Below, one piece after another: positions 52,572 to 61,254 of a stretch of 64,000 bases of DNA. A program made the translations under genes and the position numbers. Positions within the stretch are counted from its first letter, which is position 1; each line of letters opens with the position of its first letter. The stretch comes from Lentzea guizhouensis. Its GTDB lineage: Bacteria; Actinomycetota; Actinomycetes; Mycobacteriales; Pseudonocardiaceae. Under the pieces are notes generated by a model, which was not told the origin of the DNA, did no database searches, and saw only the letters and a program-made list of their open reading frames with translations. The DNA lies in the NCBI RefSeq assembly GCF_001701025.1, contig NZ_CP016793.1:496001-560000 (forward strand), in the 5' to 3' direction.

Positions 52572-52890
52572 TGGAGCCTCCCCTGATCAGCGGCGGTCGA
52601 CTTGGTCGTGCCACCAAGTTCACCTGAGCGGGGCTATCGCACGCCACGTATGCCGCCATGACTCTCGGATGGCGAACTACTGCGCCGGACGTGAGAAATT
52701 CATATGCTCAAACGAACCCAAACCGATCCGTCCGGTAATCGCGCGACCACACGCCGTGACCGTTAGCGAAAATACTGGTCCTTTTGCGTGAAATTGAGCT
52801 GTCAGTCAATGCAGCAAAACCATCTGCACCGATACAGTAAGTCGACCCCGGCTGCCCTGCTCTGTCTAGTATTCGGCCTGGGCGCGCGCT
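52572..52890. promoter_or_regulatory. Divergent SARP/kinase control region
   Basis: A 319-bp gene-free gap, less GC-rich than its surroundings. It holds CGTTAGC at 52761, matching the CRTTAGY set before the first SARP gene, and TAGTAT at 52867, a good -10 candidate for the kinase gene. No larger dyad was found. Confidence 0.45.
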
Positions 52891-54087
52891 GTGAGTACGC
52901 GAGAGCCACGCCTGCTCTCGGGCGGTTTGCTCTTGGGGGGCACGTTGAATCCATCGCCTGCTACACCGAGATACCGCGCGATCATCGTCGCGCTCTTCGC
53001 CGGTGTCTGCCTGACCGACCTGACCCGCGCTCTGCTTCTCGCCGGCAACACCCCCGAATTGGTGGTCTCGGCCATTGATTTCTCACTACTTGTCGTACTG
53101 CAACTGACCTGTTTCGGGCAACTGCCGGTACTCCGCCGCCACCTCGTCCTGGCCGCCCAGGCGTTGCTGCTCGTACTCCCGTACGTCGCCTTCGGCCATT
53201 CCTGGGCCGGCGTGGCGGGCCTCGTCGCCGGCAACGCACTGCTCGTCCTGCGCCCGTTCTTCGGCTGGTCGCTCTTCGTGCTGACCGTCGTCGCCACCGG
53301 CCTCACCCAAGCCGCCCACGGCGAGGCCATGATGGCCACCGCCGCCACCGCCCTGCTGCTCGCGGGCCTGGCCACGGGTTTCGCCACGCACCGCCACCCC
53401 AACCCGCCTCCCACACACCCGGACCCGACCAGCCCGGCCGCCGGGCTCGACACAACTGACGCGGTCAATTCGGTCAACGCCACCGCCGTCCCCGTCGACG
53501 TCGCCGCCGAACGCGTCCGCGTCGCCCGCGACCTGCACGACCTGCTCGGCTACAGCCTCAGCGCAATCAAGCTCAAGAGCGAACTGGCGCACCGCATCGT
53601 CGCCGACCGCCCGGACCACGCCAAAGAGCACATCAGCGACATCCTGAACATCACCCACCACGCGCTGGCCGACGTCAGGTCACTGGCCCGCGCCTTCCGC
53701 CCGCTCTCCCTGGCGGACACCTCGGACTCCGCCAAGGCCATCCTCGCGGCCTCCGACATCGACGTCCGCGTGGAGCTCGACCACGACCCCCTCCCCGCGG
53801 CGGTCGAGACAGTCCTCTCCGCCGTCCTGTGCGAGGCGGTCACCAACGTCCTGCGCCACAGCGACGCCAGCACCTGCACCATCGGCGTCCACCAACGCGG
53901 CACCACCGTCCTGCTCGACGTCATCAACGACGGCGCCGCCCACCGCCCCACCACCCTCGACTGCAACGGCGTCCGCAACCAGGCCGAACGCGTCAAGGCG
54001 GTGGGCGGCACCTTCACCGCCCGCCACACGGGCACGGGCTCGTTCCACGTCCACGCGGCCATCCCGGCCACCCCTGACACCCTCTGA
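52891..54087 (+). CDS. DesK/NarX-type sensor histidine kinase
   Basis: A 398-residue single kinase: about four or five N-terminal membrane segments, HisKA_3 box RVARDLHDLLGYSLSAIKLKS, then an ATPase domain with CEAVTNVLRHSD. It resembles each half of the 754-residue tandem kinase at 22.3 kb. The C-terminal glycine box (CNGVRNQAERV) is weaker than in that protein. GTG start lying soon after a TAGTAT box. Likely partner: the regulator at 54.36 kb. Confidence 0.9.
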   Translation: MSTREPRLLSGGLLLGGTLNPSPATPRYRAIIVALFAGVCLTDLTRALLLAGNTPELVVSAIDFSLLVVLQLTCFGQLPVLRRHLVLAAQALLLVLPYVAFGHSWAGVAGLVAGNALLVLRPFFGWSLFVLTVVATGLTQAAHGEAMMATAATALLLAGLATGFATHRHPNPPPTHPDPTSPAAGLDTTDAVNSVNATAVPVDVAAERVRVARDLHDLLGYSLSAIKLKSELAHRIVADRPDHAKEHISDILNITHHALADVRSLARAFRPLSLADTSDSAKAILAASDIDVRVELDHDPLPAAVETVLSAVLCEAVTNVLRHSDASTCTIGVHQRGTTVLLDVINDGAAHRPTTLDCNGVRNQAERVKAVGGTFTARHTGTGSFHVHAAIPATPDTL

Positions 54088-54141
54088 CGCCCGCCCCCTC
54101 GGCGCCTCGCCACCCCTTTTGGCACCCCGGCCCCTAATGCA

Positions 54142-54154
54142 GCCGATATATCAG
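54142..54154. repeat. GATATATC intergenic element (inverted copy)
   Basis: GCCGATATATCAG, the reverse complement of the CTGATATATCGGC form at 59172. It lies 36 bases before the first TTTGC palindrome. Confidence 0.6.
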
Positions 54155-54189
54155 TGCTCAGACCCTTTGCCACCCCGCGTCGACCTGCA

Positions 54190-54329
54190 CCTTTGCAACA
54201 GTTCGTTTGCAGACGTCGTCAAAAGACTCGTTGCAAAGGCGCAGCACGCCGAGCCCACGAGCGGCGTGCTGACCTGCACCCCTTGCAACAGGTCTTTTGC
54301 GGACGTCGTCAAAAGACCTGTTGCAAGGG
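54190..54329. repeat. TTGCAAC/GACGTC palindrome pair
   Basis: Two related hairpins in the gap between the convergent kinase and regulator genes. The first (54190-54239) has imperfect arms beginning CCTTTGCAAC. The second has perfect 20-bp arms (54280-54299 and 54310-54329) and a 10-base loop containing GACGTC. Between them is a 10-bp stem, CAGCACGCCG/CGGCGTGCTG (54242-54271). A relative occurs at 59.25 kb. They may act as terminators but look like dispersed repeats. Confidence 0.75.
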
Positions 54330-54355
54330 CACGTTGCGAGGAGGGCCGGGCCGCG

Positions 54356-54961
54356 TCAGAACCAGCCGGACTTGCGAGCGATCCGCACGGCGTCGACCCG
54401 GTTGCGCGCGTCGAGCTTCGCCGTCGCCGCCGTCAAGTAGTTGCGCACGGTCCCGACTGACAGGAACAACGTCGTCGCGATCTCCATCGCGTCGGCGCCG
54501 TCGGAAGCCAGCCGCAGCACCTCCAGCTCGCGTGGCGTGAGCGGGCACTCATCGGTGTCCCAGGCCGACAGCGCGAGCTGCGAGTCGATCACCCGCCGCC
54601 CCACCGAGACGCCGCGGATGGCGTCGGCGAGCTCGCCGACGGGAGCGTCCTTGAGGATGAATCCGTTCACGCGGGCGTTCAACGCGCGGCGCAGGGTTCC
54701 CGGCCGGCCGAGGCTCGTGAGAATGAGCGTGCGGGTGTCCGGAGCGGTGTCGTGGATGACGGTGGCGGCGGAAAGTCCGTCCATGCCCGGGAGGTCGATG
54801 TCGAGGACCGCCACGTCCGGTTTGTTCTTCTCCACCGCCGCGATGATTTCGTCACCGGTCGCGACGGAGGCGACGACCTCAATATCCGGTTCGAGATTCA
54901 ACAAAGCGACCAAAGCGCCGCGGACCATTTGCACGTCCTCGGCGAGCAGCACTCTGATCAT
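54356..54961 (-). CDS. NarL/FixJ-type response regulator (copy 2)
   Basis: A 201-residue regulator: receiver IRVLLAEDVQMVRGALVALL, Asp in AVLDIDLPGMDG, TSLGRPGTLRRAL loop, and LuxR helix-turn-helix LTPRELEVLRLASDG, LSVGTVRNYLTAATAKLDARNR. Same length as, and colinear with, the regulator at 26.6 kb. It converges on the kinase gene at 52.9 kb, its probable partner. Confidence 0.93.
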   Translation of the reverse strand: MIRVLLAEDVQMVRGALVALLNLEPDIEVVASVATGDEIIAAVEKNKPDVAVLDIDLPGMDGLSAATVIHDTAPDTRTLILTSLGRPGTLRRALNARVNGFILKDAPVGELADAIRGVSVGRRVIDSQLALSAWDTDECPLTPRELEVLRLASDGADAMEIATTLFLSVGTVRNYLTAATAKLDARNRVDAVRIARKSGWF

Positions 54962-55147
54962 CCGACCCCCTTGCTTACCCCCAGGTCACCATTTTGAGTT
55001 TTACACTCGGTGACCATGCAGGACAAGCATTGGGGCCGACTGCTCCGAGCATTACTCCGAACGCGCTATGAGTAATTAACATCGCTTATCGGTAGATGAC
55101 CGGCGGTCACCGGACGCTCACTCGCCGCTCGGTTGGCGAAACGCGAA

Positions 55148-55219
55148 CCGGTCCGCTCGAGCGACACCCGAGCGGACCGGTGGACCATCCGTTTCCGCCA
55201 CATCTCGCGGCGGAAACGG
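55148..55219 (-). terminator. Two tandem hairpins after the SDR-like gene
   Basis: Perfect 12-bp arms CCGGTCCGCTCG (55148-55159) and CGAGCGGACCGG (55169-55180), then perfect 11-bp arms CCGTTTCCGCC (55189-55199) and GGCGGAAACGG (55209-55219). The rest of the 54962-55251 gap shows a GGTCACC/GGTGACC dyad near 54990 and no gene. Confidence 0.75.
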
Positions 55220-55251
55220 CAGAACGGACTTCCCCCCGGCTCAGCCGAAGA

Positions 55252-55932
55252 TCACCGCGTTTCACCCCACCGCTCCAGCAGTTCGAGACCACCGTCGACG
55301 GTGATCACCTGACCCTGGATCCAGGAGGCTTCGTCGGTGCACAGCAATGCGACCGCGTTCGCGATGTCCTGCGGCAGCGTGACCCTGCCGGACGGGCTCT
55401 TGATCGCGAGCCGGTCGACCAGGTCCGGGTCGATGTTCATCGGGCCGTTGTCGACGACGGTGGTGACGACGGCGTTGACGGCCACCCGGTACCAGGCCAT
55501 CTCCAGCGCGAGCGTGCGGATCACGCCGTGCACCGGCGTGACCGTGTAGCCGGCGATGACCACCCGCCCGCCGTCGACGAACGCCTTGGCCAGCGGTTCC
55601 ACGACGTTGAGCAACGGCGTGAGGTCCGGCGACACGGCGTGGTGCACGAACATGTCGAGCTGTCCGCGGTCCTGCTTGATCTGGTCGAGCAGCAGACGCA
55701 CCGAGTGCTCGTCGGCGATGTCCAGCTGGGTGACCGTCACCGAGCCCGGCTTCCCGGCGAGCACGAGCTTCGCGCGCTCCAGGTCGGGGTCGTCGGCAGA
55801 GGTCGTGAGGATGACGTGGGCGCCGTTGTCGCAGAGCTTGCTCGCGATGGCGAGACCGAGCCCGTGGGTCCCCGCCGTCACCAGCGCGAGCTTGCCGTCG
55901 AGTCCCAGGCGCGTGTTGACCGGTTCGATCAT
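55252..55932 (-). CDS. SDR-fold protein lacking the catalytic YxxxK
   Basis: A 226-residue protein with an SDR Rossmann start (LALVTAGTHGLGLAIASKL) and C-terminal VDGGLELLE, but the active-site stretch reads VVIAGYTVTPVHGVIRTLALE, without the usual Ser, Tyr and Lys. NNAG is also replaced (HHAVSPD). It is probably not a normal dehydrogenase and may bind NAD(P) or act as a partner or regulator. ATG at 55932 with GAGGTGG upstream. It lies 66 bases downstream of the TetR gene on the same strand. Confidence 0.75.
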   Translation of the reverse strand: MIEPVNTRLGLDGKLALVTAGTHGLGLAIASKLCDNGAHVILTTSADDPDLERAKLVLAGKPGSVTVTQLDIADEHSVRLLLDQIKQDRGQLDMFVHHAVSPDLTPLLNVVEPLAKAFVDGGRVVIAGYTVTPVHGVIRTLALEMAWYRVAVNAVVTTVVDNGPMNIDPDLVDRLAIKSPSGRVTLPQDIANAVALLCTDEASWIQGQVITVDGGLELLERWGETR

Positions 55933-55998
55933 GATGCTGACCACCTCGTTGTCCGCGTGGTGATCGACGTTGCGCCTGGTCACTAGGGCCGAACTCGA

Positions 55999-56589
55999 CT
56001 ACTTCTTGCGCAGGCCCTCCAGCACGCGCAGGATCGCGGTCTCGACCTCGCGGCCGGTGCGCTTCGGGTCGGACGAGCTGGCGATGGTGCTCGCGCCGGC
56101 GGACAGCGCACCGAACAGCAGCCGCGCCATGATCTCCACCGGCGCCTCCTCGATCTCGCCGGCGTCCACCAGCAGCTGCACCGCGGTGCGCAGCAGGCCG
56201 AAGCTGAAGTGCTCCTCGGCCTCGCGCCAGCGTTCCCAGCCCATCACCACCGGCGCCTCGTGCACGATGATCCGCTGGTATTCGGGGTCGAGGCATTTGC
56301 GGACATAGGCACGCAGACCCGCGACCGCGACGTCCCACGGTTCGCCCTCGCCGGTGACCAAGGCGGTCAGCGACTCGATCGACTTCGTCTCGACCTGTGC
56401 GAAAGCAGCTTCGAACAACGCCTGCTTGCCGCTGAAGTGGTGGTAGAGCGCGCCTTTCGTCACACGGGCGCGTTTGACGACCTCGTCGAGCGAGGTGCCG
56501 GCGTAGCCGCGCTTGGTGAAGAGGTCGACCGAGCTGTCGACCAACGCCTGCCTGGTCGACTCCGAGTACTCGGCGCGTCGTGTTCGCAC
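55999..56589 (-). CDS. TetR-family regulator
   Basis: A 196-residue repressor: TRQALVDSSVDLFTKRGYAG, SLDEVVKRARVTKGALYHHF is the helix-turn-helix, with a ligand domain behind. GTG at 56589 (protein VRTRRAEYS) is used; GTG at 56607 is in frame but falls within the operator. Two dyads upstream probably bind this protein, controlling itself and the divergent small-protein/SDR pair. Confidence 0.88.
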   Translation of the reverse strand: MRTRRAEYSESTRQALVDSSVDLFTKRGYAGTSLDEVVKRARVTKGALYHHFSGKQALFEAAFAQVETKSIESLTALVTGEGEPWDVAVAGLRAYVRKCLDPEYQRIIVHEAPVVMGWERWREAEEHFSFGLLRTAVQLLVDAGEIEEAPVEIMARLLFGALSAGASTIASSSDPKRTGREVETAILRVLEGLRKK

Positions 56590-56606
56590 GACCGAAACGT
56601 ATCTCA

Positions 56607-56656
56607 CATACCGACGGTACGTACCGGTGGTATGGTCGTGTCATACCGAGGGTATG
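56607..56656. promoter_or_regulatory. TetR operator pair
   Basis: A 28-bp near-palindrome from CATACCGACGGTAC (56607) to GTACCGGTGGTATG (ends 56634), then CATACCGAGGGTATG (56642-56656) with perfect 6-bp arms. Both share CATACC/GGTATG ends. They are placed between the divergent TetR and small-protein genes. Confidence 0.75.
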
Positions 56657-56678
56657 CGAGAGACCGGGGGTACGAACC

Positions 56679-56987
56679 ATGACTTGGGCGAACCACTACC
56701 GCCGCCGTGACGCGCTCGACGCCGTGCTGCACGACGCCCGCCGCGACCCGTCCGCTCCGCTCATCGTGGATCCGGACGTCTTCTCCTCGCTCGACGAACT
56801 GCTGCTGGCGCTGCAGCACCGCTGGACCAACAAGCTGACCGCGCGCATGGAGACCGCCGCACTGGACGGCCCCGTCGACGAGGAACGCGTCACCGCGGAG
56901 CTCGCCGCCGACGAGCCGGTGTTGCGAGCGGTACTCGACGCCCACCTTCCGCTCGACAGTTACCGGGCGGTAGGAATGACTCCATGA
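56679..56987 (+). CDS. Conserved hypothetical actinobacterial protein
   Basis: A 102-residue soluble, helical protein (LLLALQHRWTNKLTARMETA, VTAELAADEPVLRAVLDAH) without known motif. Such proteins are common in actinomycetes, often next to a reductase. ATG at 56679. Its stop overlaps the start of the following SDR gene (ATGA), and both lie under the TetR operator. Confidence 0.75.
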   Translation: MTWANHYRRRDALDAVLHDARRDPSAPLIVDPDVFSSLDELLLALQHRWTNKLTARMETAALDGPVDEERVTAELAADEPVLRAVLDAHLPLDSYRAVGMTP

Positions 56988-57874
56988 GTCGTTGGACCGA
57001 CGCAGCAATCCCCGACCAGACCGGCCGCACCGTCCTCGTGACCGGTGCGAACTCGGGCCTCGGCCTGCGCACCGCCCAGGTGCTCGCGGCCAAGGGCGCC
57101 CACGTGCTGATGGGCTGTCGCTCCGCGGAACGCGGCGCAGCAGCCCTGCGGCAGGTCGAGGGGTCCGCCGAGGTCCTCCCGCTCGACCTCGCCGACCTGA
57201 GCTCCGTGCGCGCCGCCGCGGACCGGGTCAGCTCGCTCGACCTGCTCATCAACAACGCCGGCATCATGGCCGTCCCGCACGGCAGGACGGTCGACGGCTT
57301 CGAGCGCCAGTTCGGCACCAACCACCTGGGTCACGCCGCGTTGACGTTCCTGCTGCTGCCCGCGCTGCGGCAACGGCCAGGCGCGCGCGTTGTGACCGTG
57401 GCGTCCCTCATGCACAAGTACGGCCGCATGAGCTTCGACGACCCGAACTGGGAACGCCGCACGTACAACCCCGCCGCCGCGTACTCCCAGTCCAAGCTCG
57501 CCAACATCCTCTTCGCCCGCGAGCTTGACCGCCGCTGCGCCGACGTGACGTCGATCGGCGCGCACCCCGGCATGACCGCGACCGAGCTGACCAACAACAT
57601 GGCCAGCGCGCACAGGTCGTCGGTGATGCGCATCGGCGGCCGCCTCAGCCACCTGTTCTCGCAGTCCGTCGAGATGGGCGCGCTGCCGCAGCTCTACGCG
57701 GCGACCTCACCGGACGCGCGCGGTGGCCAGTACTACGGACCGGGAGGCTTCAACGGCTTCCGCGGCCACCCCGCGGTCGCCGGGATGACCCCGGCGGCTC
57801 GCGACGACCTCGCCGCGAGCCGCCTCTGGGACCTCACCGTCAAGCTGACCGGGATCACCCCCGACCTGCCCTAG
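56984..57874 (+). CDS. SDR oxidoreductase (retinol-dehydrogenase-like)
   Basis: A 296-residue short-chain dehydrogenase. VLVTGANSGLGLRTAQVLAA binds NAD(P), LLINNAGIM is standard, and the catalytic Tyr-Lys is in AAYSQSKLANI. The family oxidises or reduces varied alcohols/ketones. TetR-controlled with the small upstream gene, so it may be a stress or detoxification unit rather than part of the pathway. Last gene before the lipA region. Confidence 0.9.
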   Translation: MSRWTDAAIPDQTGRTVLVTGANSGLGLRTAQVLAAKGAHVLMGCRSAERGAAALRQVEGSAEVLPLDLADLSSVRAAADRVSSLDLLINNAGIMAVPHGRTVDGFERQFGTNHLGHAALTFLLLPALRQRPGARVVTVASLMHKYGRMSFDDPNWERRTYNPAAAYSQSKLANILFARELDRRCADVTSIGAHPGMTATELTNNMASAHRSSVMRIGGRLSHLFSQSVEMGALPQLYAATSPDARGGQYYGPGGFNGFRGHPAVAGMTPAARDDLAASRLWDLTVKLTGITPDLP

Positions 57875-58111
57875 ATGAGAGGTGCTGAGGCCGGTGCCTT
57901 CGCCTGGGGGGAGGTGGAAGACACCGGCTACCCGGTCGTCACCTCCGGGCAGGGAACATCTTCAACCGGTTGTTGTTGTTCATGGTCGACACCAACTGTG
58001 TGAACAACAGATCGTGAACAACGGAACTGCTCCACGCGCGTCCGGTTCCGGGTCTCACCTCGACCTGGTCGTGCGTGACGCCGGACACGCGGAGGCGCAG
58101 CGTAGGGTGAG

Positions 58112-59116
58112 GTGGTGACTGTGGTACCGGAGGGTCGGAAGCTGCTGCGGCTCGAGGTCCGCAACAGCCAGACGCCGATCGAGAAGAAGCCGTCTTGGAT
58201 CAAGACGCGCGCGAAGATGGGCCCCGAATACCGGGAGCTCAAGGGTCTGGTCAAACGCGAAGGCCTCCACACGGTCTGCGAAGAGGCCGGCTGTCCCAAC
58301 ATCTACGAGTGCTGGGAAGACCGCGAGGCCACGTTCCTGATCGGCGGTGAGCAGTGCACCCGGCGCTGCGACTTCTGCCAGATCGACACCGGCAAGCCCG
58401 CCGACCTCGACCGCGACGAGCCCCGCCGCGTCGCCGAGTCGGTGCAGGCGATGGGTCTGCGCTACTCGACCGTCACCGGCGTCGCCCGTGACGACCTGGC
58501 CGACGGCGGCGCGTGGCTGTACGCCGAGACCGTCCGCCAGATCCACGAGATGAACCCCGGAACCGGCGTCGAGCTGCTGATCCCGGACTTCAACGCGGTG
58601 CCCGAGCAGCTCGCCGAGGTCTTCGAGTCCCGGCCCGAGGTGCTCGCGCACAACCTGGAGACGGTGCCGCGCATCTTCAAGCGCATCCGTCCCGCGTTCC
58701 GCTACGAGCGTTCGCTCGAGGTCATCACCAAGGCGCGCGAGTTCGGCCTGGTCACCAAGTCGAACCTGATCCTCGGCATGGGCGAGACCCCGGAAGAGGT
58801 CACCGAGGCGCTCAGCGACCTGTACGACGCGGGCTGCGACATCATCACGATCACCCAGTACCTGCGCCCGTCGCCGCGGCACCACCCGGTCGAGCGCTGG
58901 GTGAAGCCCGAGGAGTTCGTCGAGCACAAGGAGATGGCCGAGAAGATCGGCTTCCTCGGTGTGATGGCCGGTCCGCTGGTCCGCTCCTCCTACCGCGCCG
59001 GCCGCCTGTACGCCGAGGCCAAGCAGAAGCGCGGCGAGGAGCTGCCGGAGAACCTCCAGCACCTGCTCACCGTGTCGGCCTCGCAGGAGATCACCAGCCT
59101 GCTCGCGCCGCGCTGA
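58112..59116 (+). CDS. lipA: Lipoyl synthase
   Basis: A 334-residue radical-SAM enzyme inserting two sulfurs into octanoyl-lipoyl domains. The radical-SAM cluster motif CTRRCDFC and the auxiliary cluster [12 protein letters not shown] are intact. It completes lipoate assembly begun by LipB at 7.5 kb. GTG at 58112 or 58115. It defines the right edge of the inserted region. Confidence 0.97.
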   Translation: MVTVVPEGRKLLRLEVRNSQTPIEKKPSWIKTRAKMGPEYRELKGLVKREGLHTVCEEAGCPNIYECWEDREATFLIGGEQCTRRCDFCQIDTGKPADLDRDEPRRVAESVQAMGLRYSTVTGVARDDLADGGAWLYAETVRQIHEMNPGTGVELLIPDFNAVPEQLAEVFESRPEVLAHNLETVPRIFKRIRPAFRYERSLEVITKAREFGLVTKSNLILGMGETPEEVTEALSDLYDAGCDIITITQYLRPSPRHHPVERWVKPEEFVEHKEMAEKIGFLGVMAGPLVRSSYRAGRLYAEAKQKRGEELPENLQHLLTVSASQEITSLLAPR

Positions 59117-59172
59117 CGCCAAGCTCGCTGCACTGAGCACGGTGCCGCCGAGCTCCGCAACGACCGCGCTCA

Positions 59173-59310
59173 GCTGATATATCGGCAGTTCACACCGCCG
59201 GTACCAGCTGGGCGCTTTCGTTTACCCGCCCCTTTGCAATGAGTCGTTTGCGGACGTCCGCAAACGTATTTTGCATGAGATGAGCTGGCGCCCGACTGAT
59301 ATATCGGTGG
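59173..59310. repeat. GATATATCGG elements flanking a GACGTC palindrome
   Basis: GCTGATATATCGGCAG (59173-59188) and CTGATATATCGGTGG (59296-59310) bracket a perfect 22-bp palindrome at 59245-59266 (arms CGTTTGCGGAC/GTCCGCAAACG), itself preceded by CCTTTGCAATGAG. The order of motifs mirrors that at 54142-54329. The gap after lipA holds no gene. Confidence 0.7.
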
Positions 59311-59337
59311 CATTGCTGCAGCTCACGGACCAGGAAG

Positions 59338-60363
59338 CTAGCTGCGACGGACCTCGCCGACGACGACGCCGTCGAGCTCGCGGATGAAGTCGGCGCCGAA
59401 CGCGCTGGACGGCGTGTGGGCACCGGGTGCGACGCCGTCGAGCTTGCCGATGGCGCGCAGCACGGAGTCGGCGGTGAGGCTGTAGGCGTTCGGGGTGGTG
59501 ATGGCGCACTCGACCTTGGTGTGCGCGTCCCAGGCTTCGCCGAAGACCTCGGCGCGGGTGTTGGCGCGCTTGCGTTCGTCAGGCCCCTTGACCTTGGCGG
59601 CGGCGGACTTGGCGACGTTCTGCACGAGCGGTGTCTGCAGGATCGGCGCGAACACCTGCTGGAGCTGCCCCAGCAGGCCGGGCACGAGGGTGAACGTCGT
59701 GATGTTCGGGATGCCGGTGGAGCGGTAGGCGGTGCTGACGTCGCCCCACGGGATGCTGCCGACCTCGCGCGGGCCGGAGCGGAAGTAGGCCGTGCGGCGG
59801 CGGTGTCCGATGCGGACGCTCTTCAGCTCGCCGTCCTCGCGGATCCGGCCACCGACGGCGGCGGCCTCGACGGAGGTCTTGGTGGTGCCCGCGGAGGCTC
59901 CTCCCCCGACGACGAAGGCGAGGTCGAGGTGGGTCGCGGTCGGGAGGGCGTTCTTCAGGATCGCGGCCGCGCAGTCGGTGGGCACGACGTCGAAGCCGGC
60001 GCCGGGGAGCAGCACGATGCCGGCCTTGCGCGCGTCGATGTCGCGTAGGCCGATGGACTCGAAGACGTCGATCTCGCCCGTGATGTCGAGATAGTGCGTG
60101 CGGGTCTTGAGGCAGGCGTCGACCATCGCGGTCGCGGTGTGTGCGAAGGGGCCGGCGCAGTGCACGACGGCGTCGACGTCAGTCAGGTGCTCGCGCGCGT
60201 TCGACAGGTCGAACGCACGGTGCTCCAGCCCGAGCGCGGCGGCGATCGGTTCGACCTTCTCGGCGGAGCGGCCCGCGAGGACCGGGCGTTCGCCCCGTTC
60301 GACCGCGAGCTCGGCGATGAGCCGGCCGGTGTAGCCGTTGGCGCCGTAGACCATCCACGTCAT
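59338..60363 (-). CDS. Saccharopine-dehydrogenase-like NADP-binding protein
   Basis: A 341-residue protein of the saccharopine dehydrogenase/trans-acting enoyl reductase type: MVYGANGYTGRLIAELAVERG binds NAD(P), with VVHCAGPFAHTATAMVDACL and LPGAGFDVVPTDCAA typical of the family. True activity is unknown; in mycobacteria relatives reduce lipid intermediates. It is convergent with lipA across the repeat region. Confidence 0.88.
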   Translation of the reverse strand: MTWMVYGANGYTGRLIAELAVERGERPVLAGRSAEKVEPIAAALGLEHRAFDLSNAREHLTDVDAVVHCAGPFAHTATAMVDACLKTRTHYLDITGEIDVFESIGLRDIDARKAGIVLLPGAGFDVVPTDCAAAILKNALPTATHLDLAFVVGGGASAGTTKTSVEAAAVGGRIREDGELKSVRIGHRRRTAYFRSGPREVGSIPWGDVSTAYRSTGIPNITTFTLVPGLLGQLQQVFAPILQTPLVQNVAKSAAAKVKGPDERKRANTRAEVFGEAWDAHTKVECAITTPNAYSLTADSVLRAIGKLDGVAPGAHTPSSAFGADFIRELDGVVVGEVRRS

Positions 60364-60372
60364 GCCGCGACC

Positions 60373-60666
60373 TTACCGGCGAGTAGCGTCACGGGAAGCC
60401 ACCAACGAGCCGATCAACATCAGCAGGCCCACGCCGATGACGGGCAGCGCCCAGAGCAGCCGGCGCTGGCGCAGGTCGGCGCAGATGTCCACATAGGCCG
60501 TTCCGACCGCGGCGGCGGCCGGCTCGTCGAAGCCGAACCCGAGGCCGTTGCCGCACGGGACGAGCGCCCCGCTCGGCGCCTCGACGGCCAGTTCCACGAG
60601 CAGGATCGCACTCCCGCCGAGCAGGAACGCGAGACCGACCACGACGGCGAACGTGCGCAGTGACAT
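60373..60666 (-). CDS. Small two-helix membrane protein
   Basis: A 97-residue protein with hydrophobic segments at about 8-28 and 70-88 (VVGLAFLLGGSAILLVELAV; LLWALPVIGVGLLMLIGSLV), separated by an external loop containing two Cys (VPCGNG, DICADLRQRR). No function recognised. It lies 9 bases upstream of the saccharopine-dehydrogenase-like gene on the same strand. Confidence 0.65.
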   Translation of the reverse strand: MSLRTFAVVVGLAFLLGGSAILLVELAVEAPSGALVPCGNGLGFGFDEPAAAAVGTAYVDICADLRQRRLLWALPVIGVGLLMLIGSLVASRDATRR

Positions 60667-60742
60667 GAGAGGAAATTACGTCTCGAATGGACTGAGGGAT
60701 AGCCCTGGTCAGCCGCATTGGGGTTGAACCCCTAATCCCCCG

Positions 60743-61240
60743 CTAAACGGCGTCCCGGCCCGGACCCGGCGTTGCGACGAGGATCTCGTAGCGCTGCTCC
60801 ACTCGGCCGGATCGCGGATGCGGCGCAGCGGCACCGGTCTTGTGCCAGCCGAGCCGTTCGTACAGGCGCACGCCACGGACGTTGTCGATGAAGACGTGCA
60901 ACTGCGCCGCCGCATAGCCGCGTTCGACCAGCAACCCTGGGAGCGCTCTCAGCAACGCCTCCCCGACGCCGTTGCCCCACGCGTCCGGGTGCACACCGAC
61001 ATAGTTGACGTAGGCATGATCGTCTGTCTGGTGTGGACCACCGGCCAGGAACCCGACCGGCTCATCACCTTCGAAGGCCAGCAGGAACAACGACGGCTCG
61101 TTCGCCAACGCGTTCTCCACGCCGGGACGGGCTTCCGCAAGCGTCGGCACCTCGGCATAGCCGTCACGCGCCGCCACGGCGTGCGCCCAGATGAGCGCGG
61201 CCGCGTCGACGTGCTCCGCTCCCCCTCGGATGATCTCCAC
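60743..61240 (-). CDS. GNAT N-acetyltransferase
   Basis: A 165-residue GNAT protein. VNYVGVHPDAWGNGVGEALLRAL is the acetyl-CoA-binding motif, and FIDNVRGVRLYERLGWHKTG is the usual C-terminal segment. Substrate unknown. GTG at 61240, 14 bases after the P450 stop, suggests an operon with that P450. Confidence 0.88.
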   Translation of the reverse strand: MEIIRGGAEHVDAAALIWAHAVAARDGYAEVPTLAEARPGVENALANEPSLFLLAFEGDEPVGFLAGGPHQTDDHAYVNYVGVHPDAWGNGVGEALLRALPGLLVERGYAAAQLHVFIDNVRGVRLYERLGWHKTGAAAPHPRSGRVEQRYEILVATPGPGRDAV

Positions 61241-61254
61241 GTGGGCCAGACCAG

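Noticed and set aside
53829..54077. 82-codon ORF rich in His/Pro/Arg inside the kinase gene
   Set aside because: Out-of-frame shadow of the kinase ATPase domain caused by high GC content.
54190..54329. CRISPR-like repeats
   Set aside because: There are only two palindromic units, unequal to each other, with one spacer that itself forms a hairpin, and no cas genes in the window.
57882..58118. 78-codon ORF upstream of lipA
   Set aside because: No homology features, poor ribosome site, and it overlaps the lipA start. Treated as leader or intergenic DNA.
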